64,000 nt of DNA from Mallotus nudiflorus. Its lineage: Eukaryota > Streptophyta > Magnoliopsida > Malpighiales > Euphorbiaceae. The stretch covers positions 124,001 through 188,000 of the forward strand of contig CANTUR010000428.1 of NCBI GenBank assembly GCA_947683625.1. The letters run 5' to 3'. Both the position numbers and the translations under genes were made by a program. The notes beneath the pieces were generated by a model. The model saw only the letters and a list, made by a program, of their open reading frames with translations. It was not told where the DNA came from and made no database searches. This document shows, in pieces, positions 53,248-64,000 of this stretch. Position 1 is the stretch's first letter. Every line of letters starts with the position of its first letter.

Positions 53248-54523
53248 CAACAACAATAAGATAGTGTATATTTATGGGATTTTCTTTGTCTTGTATGAAA
53301 CTTTAAAAAAAATTATACTTTTTCTCAACCATAAGCCATAATTTTCTTACCAAAAAAAAAGTCCTTTCTTTTTCTCTCAAATTCCTACACTTAAATCTTG
53401 ATGATTTCAGCTCCTAATTTGGTAAATTAATTATTTTCTTTGCAAATTATATTTGAAATTATATGGTGATGGTGTGAAAATGATGATATAGCTTTTGAAT
53501 TATGTTTTAGAGTAGAAATTTTTGCACCCATATTTTTTTGGCCATAAAAGAAGAATTAGAAGAAATACAAAACATGAAACTTGTAGATTTATGTCTTATC
53601 TACATTTTTATAAAGTTGTATTATGAGATTTAATGTGTGTGATAAGAAATTCCTCTTTGATTGGGACTGGTTTAGATTGTATCTGCTACAGGTAGCTTTC
53701 TTTTGCCTAATAAATATGAGATCCTTTGAGGCTGAATTAGGCAAATTATTAAACATAAGTTGTGTTCCTTTATATATTATCTAAAACCCTATAATGCAGT
53801 TTGATTAAATAATGAGTGTGTAAAGACAACTCGTCCTTGGGAGTGGGGCTGGTTTTGTTTGCTACTTTTGCAGGCAGTCCTATCTTTCCTAAATAATATG
53901 AAGGCCTTAAAGGCTAAATTAAATGAATTATAAAATATGAAAGTTATTAATTTATGTGTTAATGAAGTTCCTGAAATAGGGTTTTGCAATTGGAATTGTA
54001 TAACTTGTGAAATTCTAAATTGAAAGTGACCTGCTTGAGTTATTTTTGTATAAAACACATGTTTAAATTCAAAATTTCACCATTAATTGTACAAAGCTTA
54101 TATTGTGTTGATTTTTGGATACGTTATATCTATGTGTGTCTAGTTTATAAAAAAATCAAGTAATTTGGAATTGTGTAGTGAGAGTTATTCACTATCAAGT
54201 CAAACAAGGCCAAGATGTCCAACAAGAAAGAAATATGCATAAATGTTAGGCTTACATATATAGAATATATCCTAATTACATACTAAGCATAAAAACTCAT
54301 TATAGGTATATTCTTGATCAAATATATGTCATACTTTAGGATCTTAAAGCATTGGTAAAGCTCGAGAAGCTGATACAAATTGTCCATAGAGTGATTGACA
54401 ACTAAAAGGTAAGTATAAGTAACGATTGAATTCTTAGGTGAAATTGTGTGATTGATATGGGTGTGAACATATGATGGATGAATTATAATTTTATTAACAA
54501 TGTGTATTCTATAAGATTTTGAG
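52758..54523 (+). pseudogene. Where gag and protease should be; mostly non-coding
   Basis: Only 52835-52950 looks coding (GLTEDPNDLSESEFEYVH, then a Pro/Ala run), possibly the gag start. An (AAT)n run sits at 53205-53265. From about 53640 to 54000 two diverged copies of a ~235-bp unit appear (GGGACTGGTTTAGATTGT/GGGGCTGGTTTTGTTTGCT, then CCTAATAAATATGAGATCC/CCTAAATAATATGAAGGCC). Gag core, zinc knuckle and protease were not found, so this part seems replaced by foreign LTR-like sequence. Confidence 0.5.
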
Positions 54524-54760
54524 GTGAATTGCTTTTTGGTTTTGGCTACCACTGCTTTCCATTTGAATAAAAAGGGATGTGAAGCTTTTTTTGCTAATGT
54601 GGTAGATATATCTAAAGTTGGTCTAGGAGTAATGGATGTTCCAATAGTGAAGGAATTTGTAAATGTATTTCTAGAAGATCTACCGAGTTTACCTCTACAT
54701 CGAGAGACTAACTTTGAGATAGAAACTATATAAAGGGTAACACTATAATCAATTGCACCA
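54524..54760 (+). pseudogene. chromovirus protease-RT linker
   Basis: NKKGCEAFFANVVDI, then MDVPIVKEFVNVFLEDLPSL and HRETNFEIETI. This matches the chromovirus phrase '..GC.a.la.vvd......l.dvpvVrEFpDVFPeeLPGLPP.ReveF.Idl.PGt.PI' at the start of RT. A stop ends it at 54731, then MAP-like residues. Confidence 0.8.
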
Positions 54761-56746
54761 TATTGAATGGCACCCTTATATTAGACCTTAAGTTTGATTG
54801 ATTCTAAGGTATTTGTAGAATGAGAATGAAAGAATGTTACAAAGATTGGTTATCTTAGAGAATTTGGTAATAAGGATATGAGATCTTAATATGATTATGG
54901 TTTAAAATCTAAGATTGATAATGAGTCTATGCAATGATGATCATGTTAAAGATGGAATTTACATATAATAGAGTTGAATTTGATTTATTTTATCTTGCAT
55001 ACATGGATGATTTGTAGTGAAGGTTGAAGTGCAAGTAGAAATAACTAATATAAATATATTTTATGAAATAAGAAAAATATTTAGAAATAGAATAATATTT
55101 GAGAAATTAATAATTTAAGGATTTGAAATCAAAATATGGTTATAATTGATAAATTTTGTGGATGCTAATTGAAATATAAGAACTTCCTGCTTGTAGTGAG
55201 TTGAATTTTTATTTAATAAAGCACCATGCTAATTTATTTCATTTAAGGATAGAGTTAAGCTACGATAAAGAATCTTGTCAAACTAGAAGTAGTTTTTCCA
55301 AATAACATTTATGGGAATTATATATAGGTCTATATATTAATAGAGTGTGTATTTCTTCAAGAGAAAAATGGATGTATGAAAAGTGGATAGGAAATGAAGC
55401 ACACTATGAAGCTTAAACTTATCATATGATGTAATCAAATGCCAATAAGATGATGAAAAAAATGAGTTAAAGTTAGTTATTGGTACCAAATGGTAAAAAA
55501 GGATTGTTATGTAGTAGTAAGTATAAAATTAATAGATTATACAAGATATATACATAATAGAATGGTAGTTGCATAGACAAGCATGTTGAATAAGAAATAA
55601 AATTTGACATTCAAATCTATAGTTGGAGTTGTATAGCTCAAGGAAACTAAAGGTATAGTCTTAGAAGGCCAAATGGAGGATTTAACTGATTGATCTTATG
55701 GAATAATAACGTAGTTTAAAGGGTGTTAGTCATCCTAAGGGAGGAATTATTGTTAAAAAAAATTAAATTATTATGAATGAAGTATATAAGAAAACGATGA
55801 ATTTCATAGGAATGTAAAATTTGAGAAAAGCAAAAGGGAAATGGGTGAAAATTTTATTTAGTGGCTAACATTTGATTTATTACATTTTGAGATACATGAA
55901 TGAATTGTGATGAAAGATAAGGTGTTAGTAGAAATGATTTATAAGAATATAACTTGTGAGAACATAATTAATATTTAAAGGTTGATTATTCTTAGAGATA
56001 TTATGATTAAGAATTTAAGGCTAGTTATGAATATATAGTTGATAGACATTGAAGACAGTATTGAATCTACTTGAAACTCCACATCTATTAGTGGATGGAA
56101 TTATATATGTTTCATGGTATAGTAAAATTTTCTATTTTAATATAGGAGTTGAAACATGATTTAAAAAAAATGAGATCGAGTTAAAAGTGATATTCTAAAA
56201 TGTCATTTTTGAAAGTCTATATAATATTTCAAAGGTATTTAACTTTGAAGGAAATAAAAAATTTTGTTTATAATTTTTGATGATTTAATATTCTATTGAC
56301 TAAGAATGTTAATGTATTATATAGTTAATATTCTTGGATAAATCATTGCATGGTTTAGGGTTAAGGTTGACTTATTTTGAAGTAAGGATAAACAAAACTA
56401 GGGTTAGTTCATTGGTAAAGATCATGGTGATAACCACGGTTAAGACTTTAGAATTACAGATGTTGTCAAACCTTATAAGGAACAATTTTCGGAAGTTATT
56501 CTTACAAATGCACTAATAATTGTGTATATTACTTTAATGAATCATATAACATGTAGCATGTCAAAATGTGTAGAAGGACTTCATAGTTAGGGATTAGAAT
56601 GTATTATGAAATAAAATGATTTTCATAGTTAAAGTGATCTAGAAGAATCAACCTCTAAAAGAAAGATATGAGATGATATTATCCAATATTGGTGATCCCT
56701 ATTATAAGATAAGTGTAATGAGCATCAAATTTTGAGGATGAAATTC
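54761..56746 (+). pseudogene. Rest of chromovirus pol, unreadable
   Basis: AT-rich, stops in all frames. No RT active site, RNase H, integrase or chromodomain motif could be confirmed. The very end (56728-56750, ATTTTGAGGATGAAATTC) matches the conserved SNFEDEIL-type end of Del/Tekay polyproteins. Confidence 0.5.
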
Positions 56747-56764
56747 TTTTTAGGGGAGAAGAAT
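56747..56764 (+). promoter_or_regulatory. Polypurine tract of the Tekay element
   Basis: TTTTTAGGGGAGAAGAAT directly before the 3' LTR, the standard form in this lineage. Confidence 0.8.
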
Positions 56765-59715
56765 TGTCACACATATACCCTAATTCTAAGTACATTTTCA
56801 TTCATTATATGTTGCATTTACATATATATTGATTAAATTTAAGAATAAGCTAGTATTTATAGTTAAGCTAGTATTTCGAATTGAGCAACAACTTATACTC
56901 TATTAAAAAGCGAGAATTTTTTAATTTTAGTGACACTCAAAATAAATAAAATATTGAGAATAATAAGGATATGAGGTTAAATTGAAGTAAAGAATAAGAA
57001 CTTTAATGTTAGCAAAAGATGAGGACTTAAATTGAAACAATAATTGGCCTATATTAAAACATTTGGAAGTTTGAAGTTGTATAGGCAACAAAACCATTTC
57101 ATTAAGTGTCTAAATGGATATTTTATATGTTGATATATCCAAATTAAGGCTGCAACCTATCCAATTCGTGGCTTAGGTTCAACCAATAAAAAAAAAGGTC
57201 ACTTAGAAAAAAAGAGGGGACAACTAGAAAACTACTTGATTCTTCTATGGAGCTTATCTTTTTCAAGCTAAATCAAGAGGTGTAAAGCACTTTCATGCCA
57301 TTAATCATCTTCCTTAAAGATTTATTGATTAAATTGGTAAGTAATTTTAAGTGTTTTGGTTGATTTAATTTAGGGTTCTTAAGTTGCAAATTTTAGGTTC
57401 TTAAAGTCTAGTTTATCAGTCTCTTTAATTCAATCATATCTTGATTTAGAGAGCTCCAAATTAAGTTTTATTTGATGACCTCTAACCTTTGAAGAAGTAT
57501 CTAAAATTTTTATTTTTTGAGCTTGACTTGATTCAGTTTCTACATTAGGGTAATAATAGAAAATAATTTATTGCTCAGTATGTTAGTTTCTTTAAGTTGG
57601 TTATAATTTGTTATATATAACTCTATTTGTGGTGTCCAATTAGTGTGAAACATTTATAGAATTTTCTAGACATATATATCTAAGACTGATTCAAATTTTA
57701 GCTCAAAATTCCTTTTCTATAAGTCCCAACAAGTTTTCAAAGTCAGCTTTGAAAACAACTATTTTGATTATGTGAACTCAGTTTACAGAGTTCATGAGTT
57801 AAAACTAATCTAGATACTTTTGGTAAATCTTGAGCTAGGAAACTAAAAATTGATTTTAGTAAAAATTTATGGTTTTGGTGAAAATCTAATTATGTTTTAA
57901 TAGTGGTCTAACAAACATGTTTTGTTGCTCAATCTGTCTAAGTAATTGAGTTGCTTGTAATGCAACCTCTATAATTTTATTTGTGGTTATCGAATGGAAA
58001 TGAAATTTTTATTAAAAGAACTACATACAAAGATCTAGGTCTGGTTAAAATGTGAGATTAAAATTCATCTTCTACAGGTAGAAGCGATTTTTATAATTTA
58101 GTTTTGAAAATAACTATTTTAAAGTCAATGAAGTTGATTTGTAGAATTGAGCTTAATTACATTTTATGCATATCATTTGGGGACTACATGGTTAGATTAG
58201 CATGTGGGATTATTACTTTGATGATTTATAAGTGAAATTATATCTGTTAGGTGATGGAAAAGGCAAGGGAAGTGCAGGTGCAAGTTAGCAAATTTAGTGA
58301 ACTAGATTTATGTGTTTATAGGCTATTTTAGTGAGTAGATGTTCAAGCTTTTTAAATATTTTTATGATAGCAAGAAAATTATTTTTTTATGATGTTTTGT
58401 GAATTTGAAATGATGTGTAATAAATGTTTCAATTTAGTTTGGTTACTCCTTGAATTACTTAAAATATTTAAGTTTTGAAACAATAATGGTTTCAAGTGTG
58501 CAAGTTAAATGTATTATTAATACATGCTTTATTTTATAACTTGATTTGAATTCATTTTTATTTACTTTGTGATTTAAATAAATTTATGCTCTACATGGTT
58601 TCTCTCTTCTTTAAAATGTGATGAAGATTGTTTGATATTGAATGCTTATTAAACCATAAATGTGATAATATTGTTTTGATTTATTATTTTGTGAAAAAGG
58701 CATTTAGATTTGAGTATTACCACCCTATATGAGTTATGTAAATGTGCTGAGGTGATATATACACATTTGAAATTGTGTCGGTTATTATTGCGCAATAAAC
58801 AACAGGGCATTTGATTGCAGGACAGTGAAGGAAAAAGGGTCGTCCATGCTAATGTAGTCAAAAGGTTAGCCTTCAAATGTGCCTAGAGAGTGAGTTTGTG
58901 ATGGCCTGTATGTTATGGTCAGGTTGTGATGCTTATTCTAAGGATGGTTAATACATGTAAAATGATGTATTGATGTTTAAAAAGGCATATGTTTTACTTG
59001 GCTAAGCTTTGCACATGTTTAAAAGTGAGAAAAGATTTGATGTTTTAAGTGGATTATAATATGATTTCAAATACACTATTATTATCATTTGAGAAGTTAA
59101 ATATGTTTGGTTTCTTCAAATTGTTTTTTGCTTGATATATCTATTCATTGAGTGTTTTTATGCTCATTTTACTCTGTTTTATAAACGTTTTTAGATAGCA
59201 GGGCTTGATAGTTGGTGGACAGAGTTAACTGAGTGTGAATATAAGCTTTAGAATAAGGTTGGCCAATATCCTCGTCAGAGAAGCCTTGTTCCTAGGTTTC
59301 TTAAGCTTGATATAGAAGTCTTGTAAAAAGGTATATTTTTAAGTTTAAATAATGGTGACTAAATTATATGTAACATAACTATTTGGAAATGTATTTTATA
59401 TTATCTTAATGATATTTTCACTATTGTATTTTTAGTTTAAAAAGATTATTATCAATCTATATGTATTTTTACTATTTATAAATATGAATTTTACTATTCA
59501 TAAATACATATTTCATTATTCATAAATACATATTATTTTAAAAAGTTCTTATTCTTTAAATGTAACATATGAATAAGATTAAACTTTTATAAGAGTTAAA
59601 TTTAAATACTTTTCCAAATATAATGATATTTATAATATATTTAGACTAAATTAAATAGTTTGTTCATGGTTGGTTTTAAATGTTCATCTCAGCCTATGTG
59701 AAATGAGGTCTGGCA
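56765..59715 (+). repeat. 3' LTR of the Tekay element (2951 bp)
   Basis: Starts TGTCACACATATACCC. Differences from the 5' LTR include a 20-30-bp duplication near 59500-59525 (CATAAATACATAT repeated). Confidence 0.9.
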
Positions 59716-59850
59716 ACAACAGTTATAGCATAATTTGCTAGATGTTCAACAGTAGCTATAGCATAATTCTCTAGACGCTACACAACAGTTATAGCACATC
59801 TCGCTTGACATTGCATAATAATAAAAGCATCATATCACCTGTAACCTATC
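59716..59850. repeat. Satellite array, right part (33-bp units)
   Basis: ACAAC begins the continuation. Three 33-bp units follow: CTAGATGTTCAACAGTAGCT, CTAGACGCTACACAACAGTT and CTTGACATTGCATAATAATA, each with AGCATAATTCT-like ends. Relative to the 43-bp units left of the Tekay element, about 10 bp are missing from the second half. Confidence 0.75.
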
Positions 59851-60212
59851 CAAGTCTGCAGTTTATATCAAGGAATGACCAAAGCTTCAAACCAAAAAGG
59901 TAAGTATCTTTACACTTTAATTTGAAATTTGAGTGGTTATTAGCTTTGCTGCAATCCACCAAGTTGTCAAGCAAACCACGACAAAGGGAGGGCAACCGTA
60001 AGCACCCAATTTCTGGATGACTTGAGTATGGATGCGATAAAAGATCCAATGATGATAATTTGTCAAAAATAGGTTTATAAATTTTGATTTATGAATCTCA
60101 TAACCTTATTTAAGGATTTATTTACATGTTTTCTTTTTTTTTTAGAGTTTAGTTTCCAATTAAAAGAAATAAATAAATAATAAAAAATAAAGGGAAAAAG
60201 AGTAAAATGTCA

Positions 60213-60390
60213 ATCAAAATTTTGCAATTTTCGATCATAATTACATGTTTCCTATCAAAAATATATAATTTCGACTAGAATTACACATTTTCGATTGGAA
60301 ATATGTAATTCTAATCGAAATTACATTTTTTTATTGAAAGTATGCAATTCCCATTAGAATTACACACTTCTGATCGATTTCTATTCAATT
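60213..60390. repeat. ~20-bp quasi-palindromic array of LTR copy D
   Basis: About eight diverged units (ATTTCGACTAGAATTACACA, ATTTTCGATTGGAAATATGT, AATTCTAATCGAAATTACAT), with the same GAT/AATTAC plan as in copy C and sense changes along the array. Confidence 0.75.
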
Positions 60391-61513
60391 TTTTAATTTT
60401 TGAAAAATATTTTTCTTATTTTTTTATTAGTGGAAAAATAATAAAAATAAAATATATATATAAGGATAAAATAATTATTTTTATGTATTATTATGGTACT
60501 ATCAAATAAAAATGTTTTTTATCTCCTATGATTTTGATAATCACAAGAGGTTAACTCATCTTTTATTAAAAAAAAAATGAGTGTTTTTACATACAAGAAA
60601 AAGGGAGAAGCATTTTTTAGGAGAGCCAAGAGAAAAAATAAAATAAAAATCTTTTCTTTATTCTGGAGTTTTTACATAAAGTCTTGACATTCTTTTACTA
60701 AAAACATTCTTTTCAAAAGGCATAATCAAGCCTAAGATATCACAGTCAATTCTACAAACTCATACCAATCACAATGAATCAAACAACTATGGGGAGAATC
60801 AATACATCATTCATACCATTTTCATCCTTCTTTTGTTTTCTTCTTTATTCTTTATTGTTATTTTCCTTCTTTTCTATTATTTATTTATTTATTTCATTTA
60901 TTCTAATTATTTTGTGTGTTTTCTTTATTTTTTATGTTTATGGCCATGATGGGAGTGATATAAACTGTGGAGATGTAAGTGGTTGAACTAATACTAACCC
61001 ATTAAAGAATCATAGAAGCCATGAATCAAACACCCCTTTTAGTTTATATGTAGTTTTTTTTTTAAGATTTACATAGTTTTGTGAATTTTTTGTATTATTT
61101 CAATTATTTCCTATATTTCTATTGTTAGTTGTTTTATTTTGATTTTTTTTTATGTGGTTTTTTTGGATTTGTATTAGGTTTTAATTTTAATTTACTGTAG
61201 ATTTTTGTAAGAGCCTCAATAGTGAGATTAGTGGAATATTTATTTTTTTTTCATTTTTATTATTAAAATTGGTTAGTAATTAGGTTTTATTTGGTGAAAT
61301 TCAATTAAACTCAATAATGGCAGTAGATATTAAAATTAGGGTTCCTGTAACACTGAATTAGAATTAGGATGGCAATAATTAGTTTTTTTTATTGTTTTGG
61401 ATCTTTTTTATTTTAAGACCATTTTATTTATTCTTTTTGTTTTAATTGGATTAGACTTTTAGGCCCATAATAATTTAAGTTAAATGGCCTAATTAAAATA
61501 GGTTTAATTAATA

Positions 61514-62926
61514 CAATTGTTATATCATGCATCCATGTCCATATTGCAATATAGACCACACACGTGCGAGATGAAAACGCGCATCTTTCTTTTTTCTTTC
61601 ATGTCAAACATAAGTCCAGCAGGTTCTCATCTCATGACTTAAACTAAAAAAAATTAGTTGATATTGTTTTTGCATATCTATAAGTTGGGTTCATTAACCA
61701 TCACATGTAGATTCATTCATATTGACCTATAAATTCATTAGTTTTTACTTGCAGATTCGTTAACCTTTTTGAACTTGTAGGTTCAATGATTTTCACCTGT
61801 ATATTCATTTATTTTCACTTGCTTGTCCTTTGACTTTCACATTCATATTCATTAATATTTTCCTTTTATTTTTAATAGAAATGAACAACAAAGTATTTTT
61901 TTATTTATTAAAAAATAATTTTGTTCTTTTCATTTTATTAATTACAGTGATTCATTAACCTAAATGCACTACCTTTTACAATGCAAAATCACAAAAATGC
62001 AGTGAACTATATCTGACGTTGCAAACATGGAGCTAAAATCTTCAATGCATGTATTTTGTCATTCATGACCTTCCTATTATATGGAACTACAAGTTATGAT
62101 TCAAGGTCCAAAGGCTTGAGGTTTGTGCAAATTTGTGAATCATTTGTAGCCCTAATAATGTTGCTTAATAGAACATAGCATGTCCACACAATGTGACATA
62201 AATTTCCCTGAAATTACACACATCAAACAACCCAAACAAAGTCCAAATTTACAGTGAGCTTATGCCAATAGAACCTTTTGGGCTCTTTAATTAACATGCA
62301 GGTAAAGATCAATGAAACTATAGTAAGTTCATTGATCTTCACCTAAATGTTCATTAACCTCCACCTACAGGCTCATTGACCTTCACTTGCAGGTTTACTT
62401 TCAATCTCATTAAAAAAATAAAAAATTATTTTTTTCATTAATAACAAATGAACCTTCAATCAATAACATATGAACCTCTACATTACAACTAATAAATCTA
62501 TATACATAGACTACACAAATACAATAAAATAATTTACAGTTAAAATCTAATCTAATACAAAAGAAAAAGAAGAAGCAACAACAATTTTTAAATTTCAAAA
62601 GAATTGATATGTAACTTTCACAAATTCTCCTCTCTCCCTCAAGTTATGATTTTAGGTTTTAAAGCACTTGAGAGACACCTTTTCTCTTAGAAAGAAGAAG
62701 AAGAATATGCTACTAATAAAAAAACAAAACAAAGTGTAGAAAAAGAAAAGTGCAGAAAAGAGAAAAGAGGGATAGTGACCAAAGATGAGGAAAAAGAGAA
62801 GAGAGAGTGTTAAAAAAAGGGAGAGAAGCGTTAAAAAAAGAGGAAGTGTTAGAACAAAAGACTTACAAGTGTAATGGACCCCTGGTCCATATTGCAATAT
62901 GGACAGGTTCCATAATATAATTTGCA
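61514..62926. mobile_element. TIR element copy 3 (same family as 40971-42631)
   Basis: Perfect 9-bp duplication TAATTAATA (61505-61513 and 62927-62935). Left end CAATTGTTATATCATGCATC, with TGTCCATATTGCAATATAGA; right end reversed TTATATTATGGAACC, with TGTCCATATTGCAATATGGA, then CCAGGGGTCCATTACA. The 16-bp palindrome CCATATTGCAATATGG sits at 62887-62902. Subterminal 22-bp repeats (TTCATTGATCTTCACCTA type) at 61690-61860 and 62320-62400. One unit is inverted at 62300-62318, forming a hairpin with 62327-62344. No transposase. The minus-strand open frames at 62410-62598 and 62652-62927 are low complexity. Confidence 0.75.
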
Positions 62927-63262
62927 TAATTAATAGAATTAGACTTAACTAATTTAATTAAATTTTAGGCTCATAAGTCCATTAATAATTAGATTTAGTT
63001 TTAATTAATTAAAATGGAATTTGAAGCCCATAATTAATTAGATTTAGGTTAGATTCTATACTTAGACTCACTTAGCTAATTTAGACATAGGCCCATTTAG
63101 TTTAATTAAAATTAATTAGACATTGCCCATTAATTTAAAGCCTTTTTTTTCCATTACTTATAGACTTATGATCATTTTAGAATTAAAATATGGAGAATTA
63201 GGCCCATTAATTTAAAGTTTTTACAATTTATAAACTTATGCTCATCTTTAGAATTAAAATAA

Positions 63263-64000
63263 GGGGCTTTTTCATATATGACCCAAAACACAACCAAAAC
63301 AACAAAAATATCTAAAACTTTCATTAATTACATATGTCTTCTTGGCCATATTTATTTACTCGAATGCTCCCAACTCCAAAAACAACATTCTTTAGCTCAT
63401 CCCTCAACTCCAAAAATTACATGTGACTTCAACCCCAACTCCAATTCATCTCCCTTAGCTTAAAACAACATCCCTCACCCTTTTTCTTCACTTACAATTG
63501 ATCTACATCAGGTCAAAAATTTGAAAACTGATTTGTTCAAAAAATAAATTCGTTCTCTTCTCTAAAAAATCCTTGATTTCTTCAAAAAAAAAAACCTTCA
63601 TCAAATTCTTATAAAAATAAGCTCAGCCTCCTTATAATTAATCTCTGCTATTATCATCAAGATTTCTAGAAAAAAATAAAAAATAAGATTTCAACAATCT
63701 AGAAAAGAAGAAGAAATTCAACAACCATCTAAAATCAAAGGTAAGCATTCTGATTCATATTCATCATTTTATTAAAATCATTCAATGCATGCAAAAACAA
63801 ATCTCTTCTTCAAATAGTCCATTGAAAAAAATTATTAAACCCAATTATCTTCAAAACTTGTATCTACATTTTCTTCATATTATTTATCAATTAATTGTTA
63901 TTAAAGATATTGTATGACATAAACAATATATATAATGTGTGAAGAAGCATTTTATTGAAAAAAAAAAAAAGAGATATGCATAAACATATTTCCAAGGTAA
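63263..64000. mobile_element. Start of a possible TIR element, runs off the window
   Basis: LTR copy D stops matching its relatives after TTAAAATAA (63254-63262) and GGGGCTTTTTCATATATGAC begins. This end resembles both ends of the element at 42790-45859. Inside, no gene: 63278-63463 is an open frame rich in Ser/Thr/Asn without known motif. A C/T/A-rich leader-like stretch follows to 63740 (AAAGGTAAGC at 63738 could be a 5' splice site). The other end is not visible. Confidence 0.35.

Larger units (their letters stand above)
49801..59715 (+). mobile_element. Ty3/gypsy chromovirus, Del/Tekay type
   Basis: Complete outline: LTRs 49801-52735 and 56765-59715, perfect duplication ACAAC (49796-49800 and 59716-59720), exact tRNA-Met primer site, polypurine tract. 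LTRs start TGTCACACCC and ends read TGTGACA (left) and TCTGGCA (right). The internal region is only 4.0 kb and mostly unreadable as protein. What remains is the protease-RT linker and the last residues of the polyprotein, both of chromovirus type. The two LTRs differ by many substitutions and small indels, so the insertion is old. Confidence 0.9.
59997..63262 (+). repeat. LTR copy D (Tat family), interrupted
   Basis: Begins CGTAAGCACCCAATTTCTGG (first T changed to C). The array lies at 60213-60390, with CCATTAAAGAATCATAGAAG and 'taagagcctcaatagtga' blocks like copies A and C, then ggcccata words. It is broken by a TIR element at 61514-62926 and cut at 63262 by what looks like another. The 3' end is not in the window. 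Confidence 0.8.

Noticed and set aside
1..64000. tRNA, rRNA or other RNA genes
   Set aside because: I saw no cloverleaf-like or rRNA-like segments. The TGGTATCAGAGC strings are primer-binding sites, not tRNA genes.

Overview
This window is plant nuclear DNA, AT-rich and made almost entirely of mobile-element remains. No intact protein-coding gene is visible. The evidence for a plant is the mix of families: Ty3/gypsy Tat-like and chromovirus (Del/Tekay) elements, a Ty1/copia Sirevirus-type element, antisense plant-mobile-domain (PMD) frames, an endogenous caulimovirid, TIR elements with 9-bp target duplications, and a broken piece of a plant BSD-domain gene. The species cannot be told from the sequence. 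A eudicot is a guess.

Layout. (1) 1-7.2 kb: a decayed Tat-like element on the minus strand, with a PMD frame (plus strand), gag remains (minus strand) and an LTR ending at 7191. (2) 7.6-8.2 kb: a pseudogene fragment of a host BSD-domain protein, followed by a Tat-type LTR piece with a TATA box near 8821. (3) 9.5-10.5 kb: AT-rich tandem repeats. (4) 10498-18843: a Tat-like element with a 2.1-kb 5' LTR, gag, no pol, an antisense PMD frame and a truncated 3' LTR. (5) 19.1-27.9 kb: an endogenous caulimovirid with an end-of-genome ORF, promoter, leader, two ATGA-coupled frames, tRNA-Met primer site, movement protein and coat protein. It is split by a solo LTR (23533-25737) and closed by an inverted copy of its leader that stops at the primer site. 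(6) 27.9-40.4 kb: a Sirevirus-type copia element with gag, protease, integrase, RT and RNase H, all broken, and a solo Tat-family LTR in gag (30141-32450). (7) 40.4-46.5 kb: a purine-rich tract, then a nest of two TIR elements and a solo LTR in and beside a Tat-family LTR, followed by a third PMD frame (to 48.5 kb). (8) 49801-59715: a complete but dead Del/Tekay chromovirus with 2.9-kb LTRs and a perfect ACAAC duplication, inserted in a 43/33-bp satellite. (9) 59997-64000: another Tat-family LTR interrupted by a TIR element (61514-62926) and by the start of a second one (63263).

The pieces are layers rather than a working gene set. Five or six copies of one LTR family (start TGTAAGCACCC, end CATCTACA) act as the common substrate. 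Copies B and C jumped into the virus and the copia element, and DNA transposons later jumped into copies D and E. The least ordinary signals are a perfect 86-bp palindrome in LTR copy B, a 20-bp quasi-palindromic array at the same place in every fuller copy of that family, the inverted viral leader ending at the tRNA primer site, the recurring pairing of PMD frames with pol-less Tat elements, and two related TIR elements with palindromic termini. All boundaries were read by eye. Similarity statements are from manual comparison, without alignment scores.
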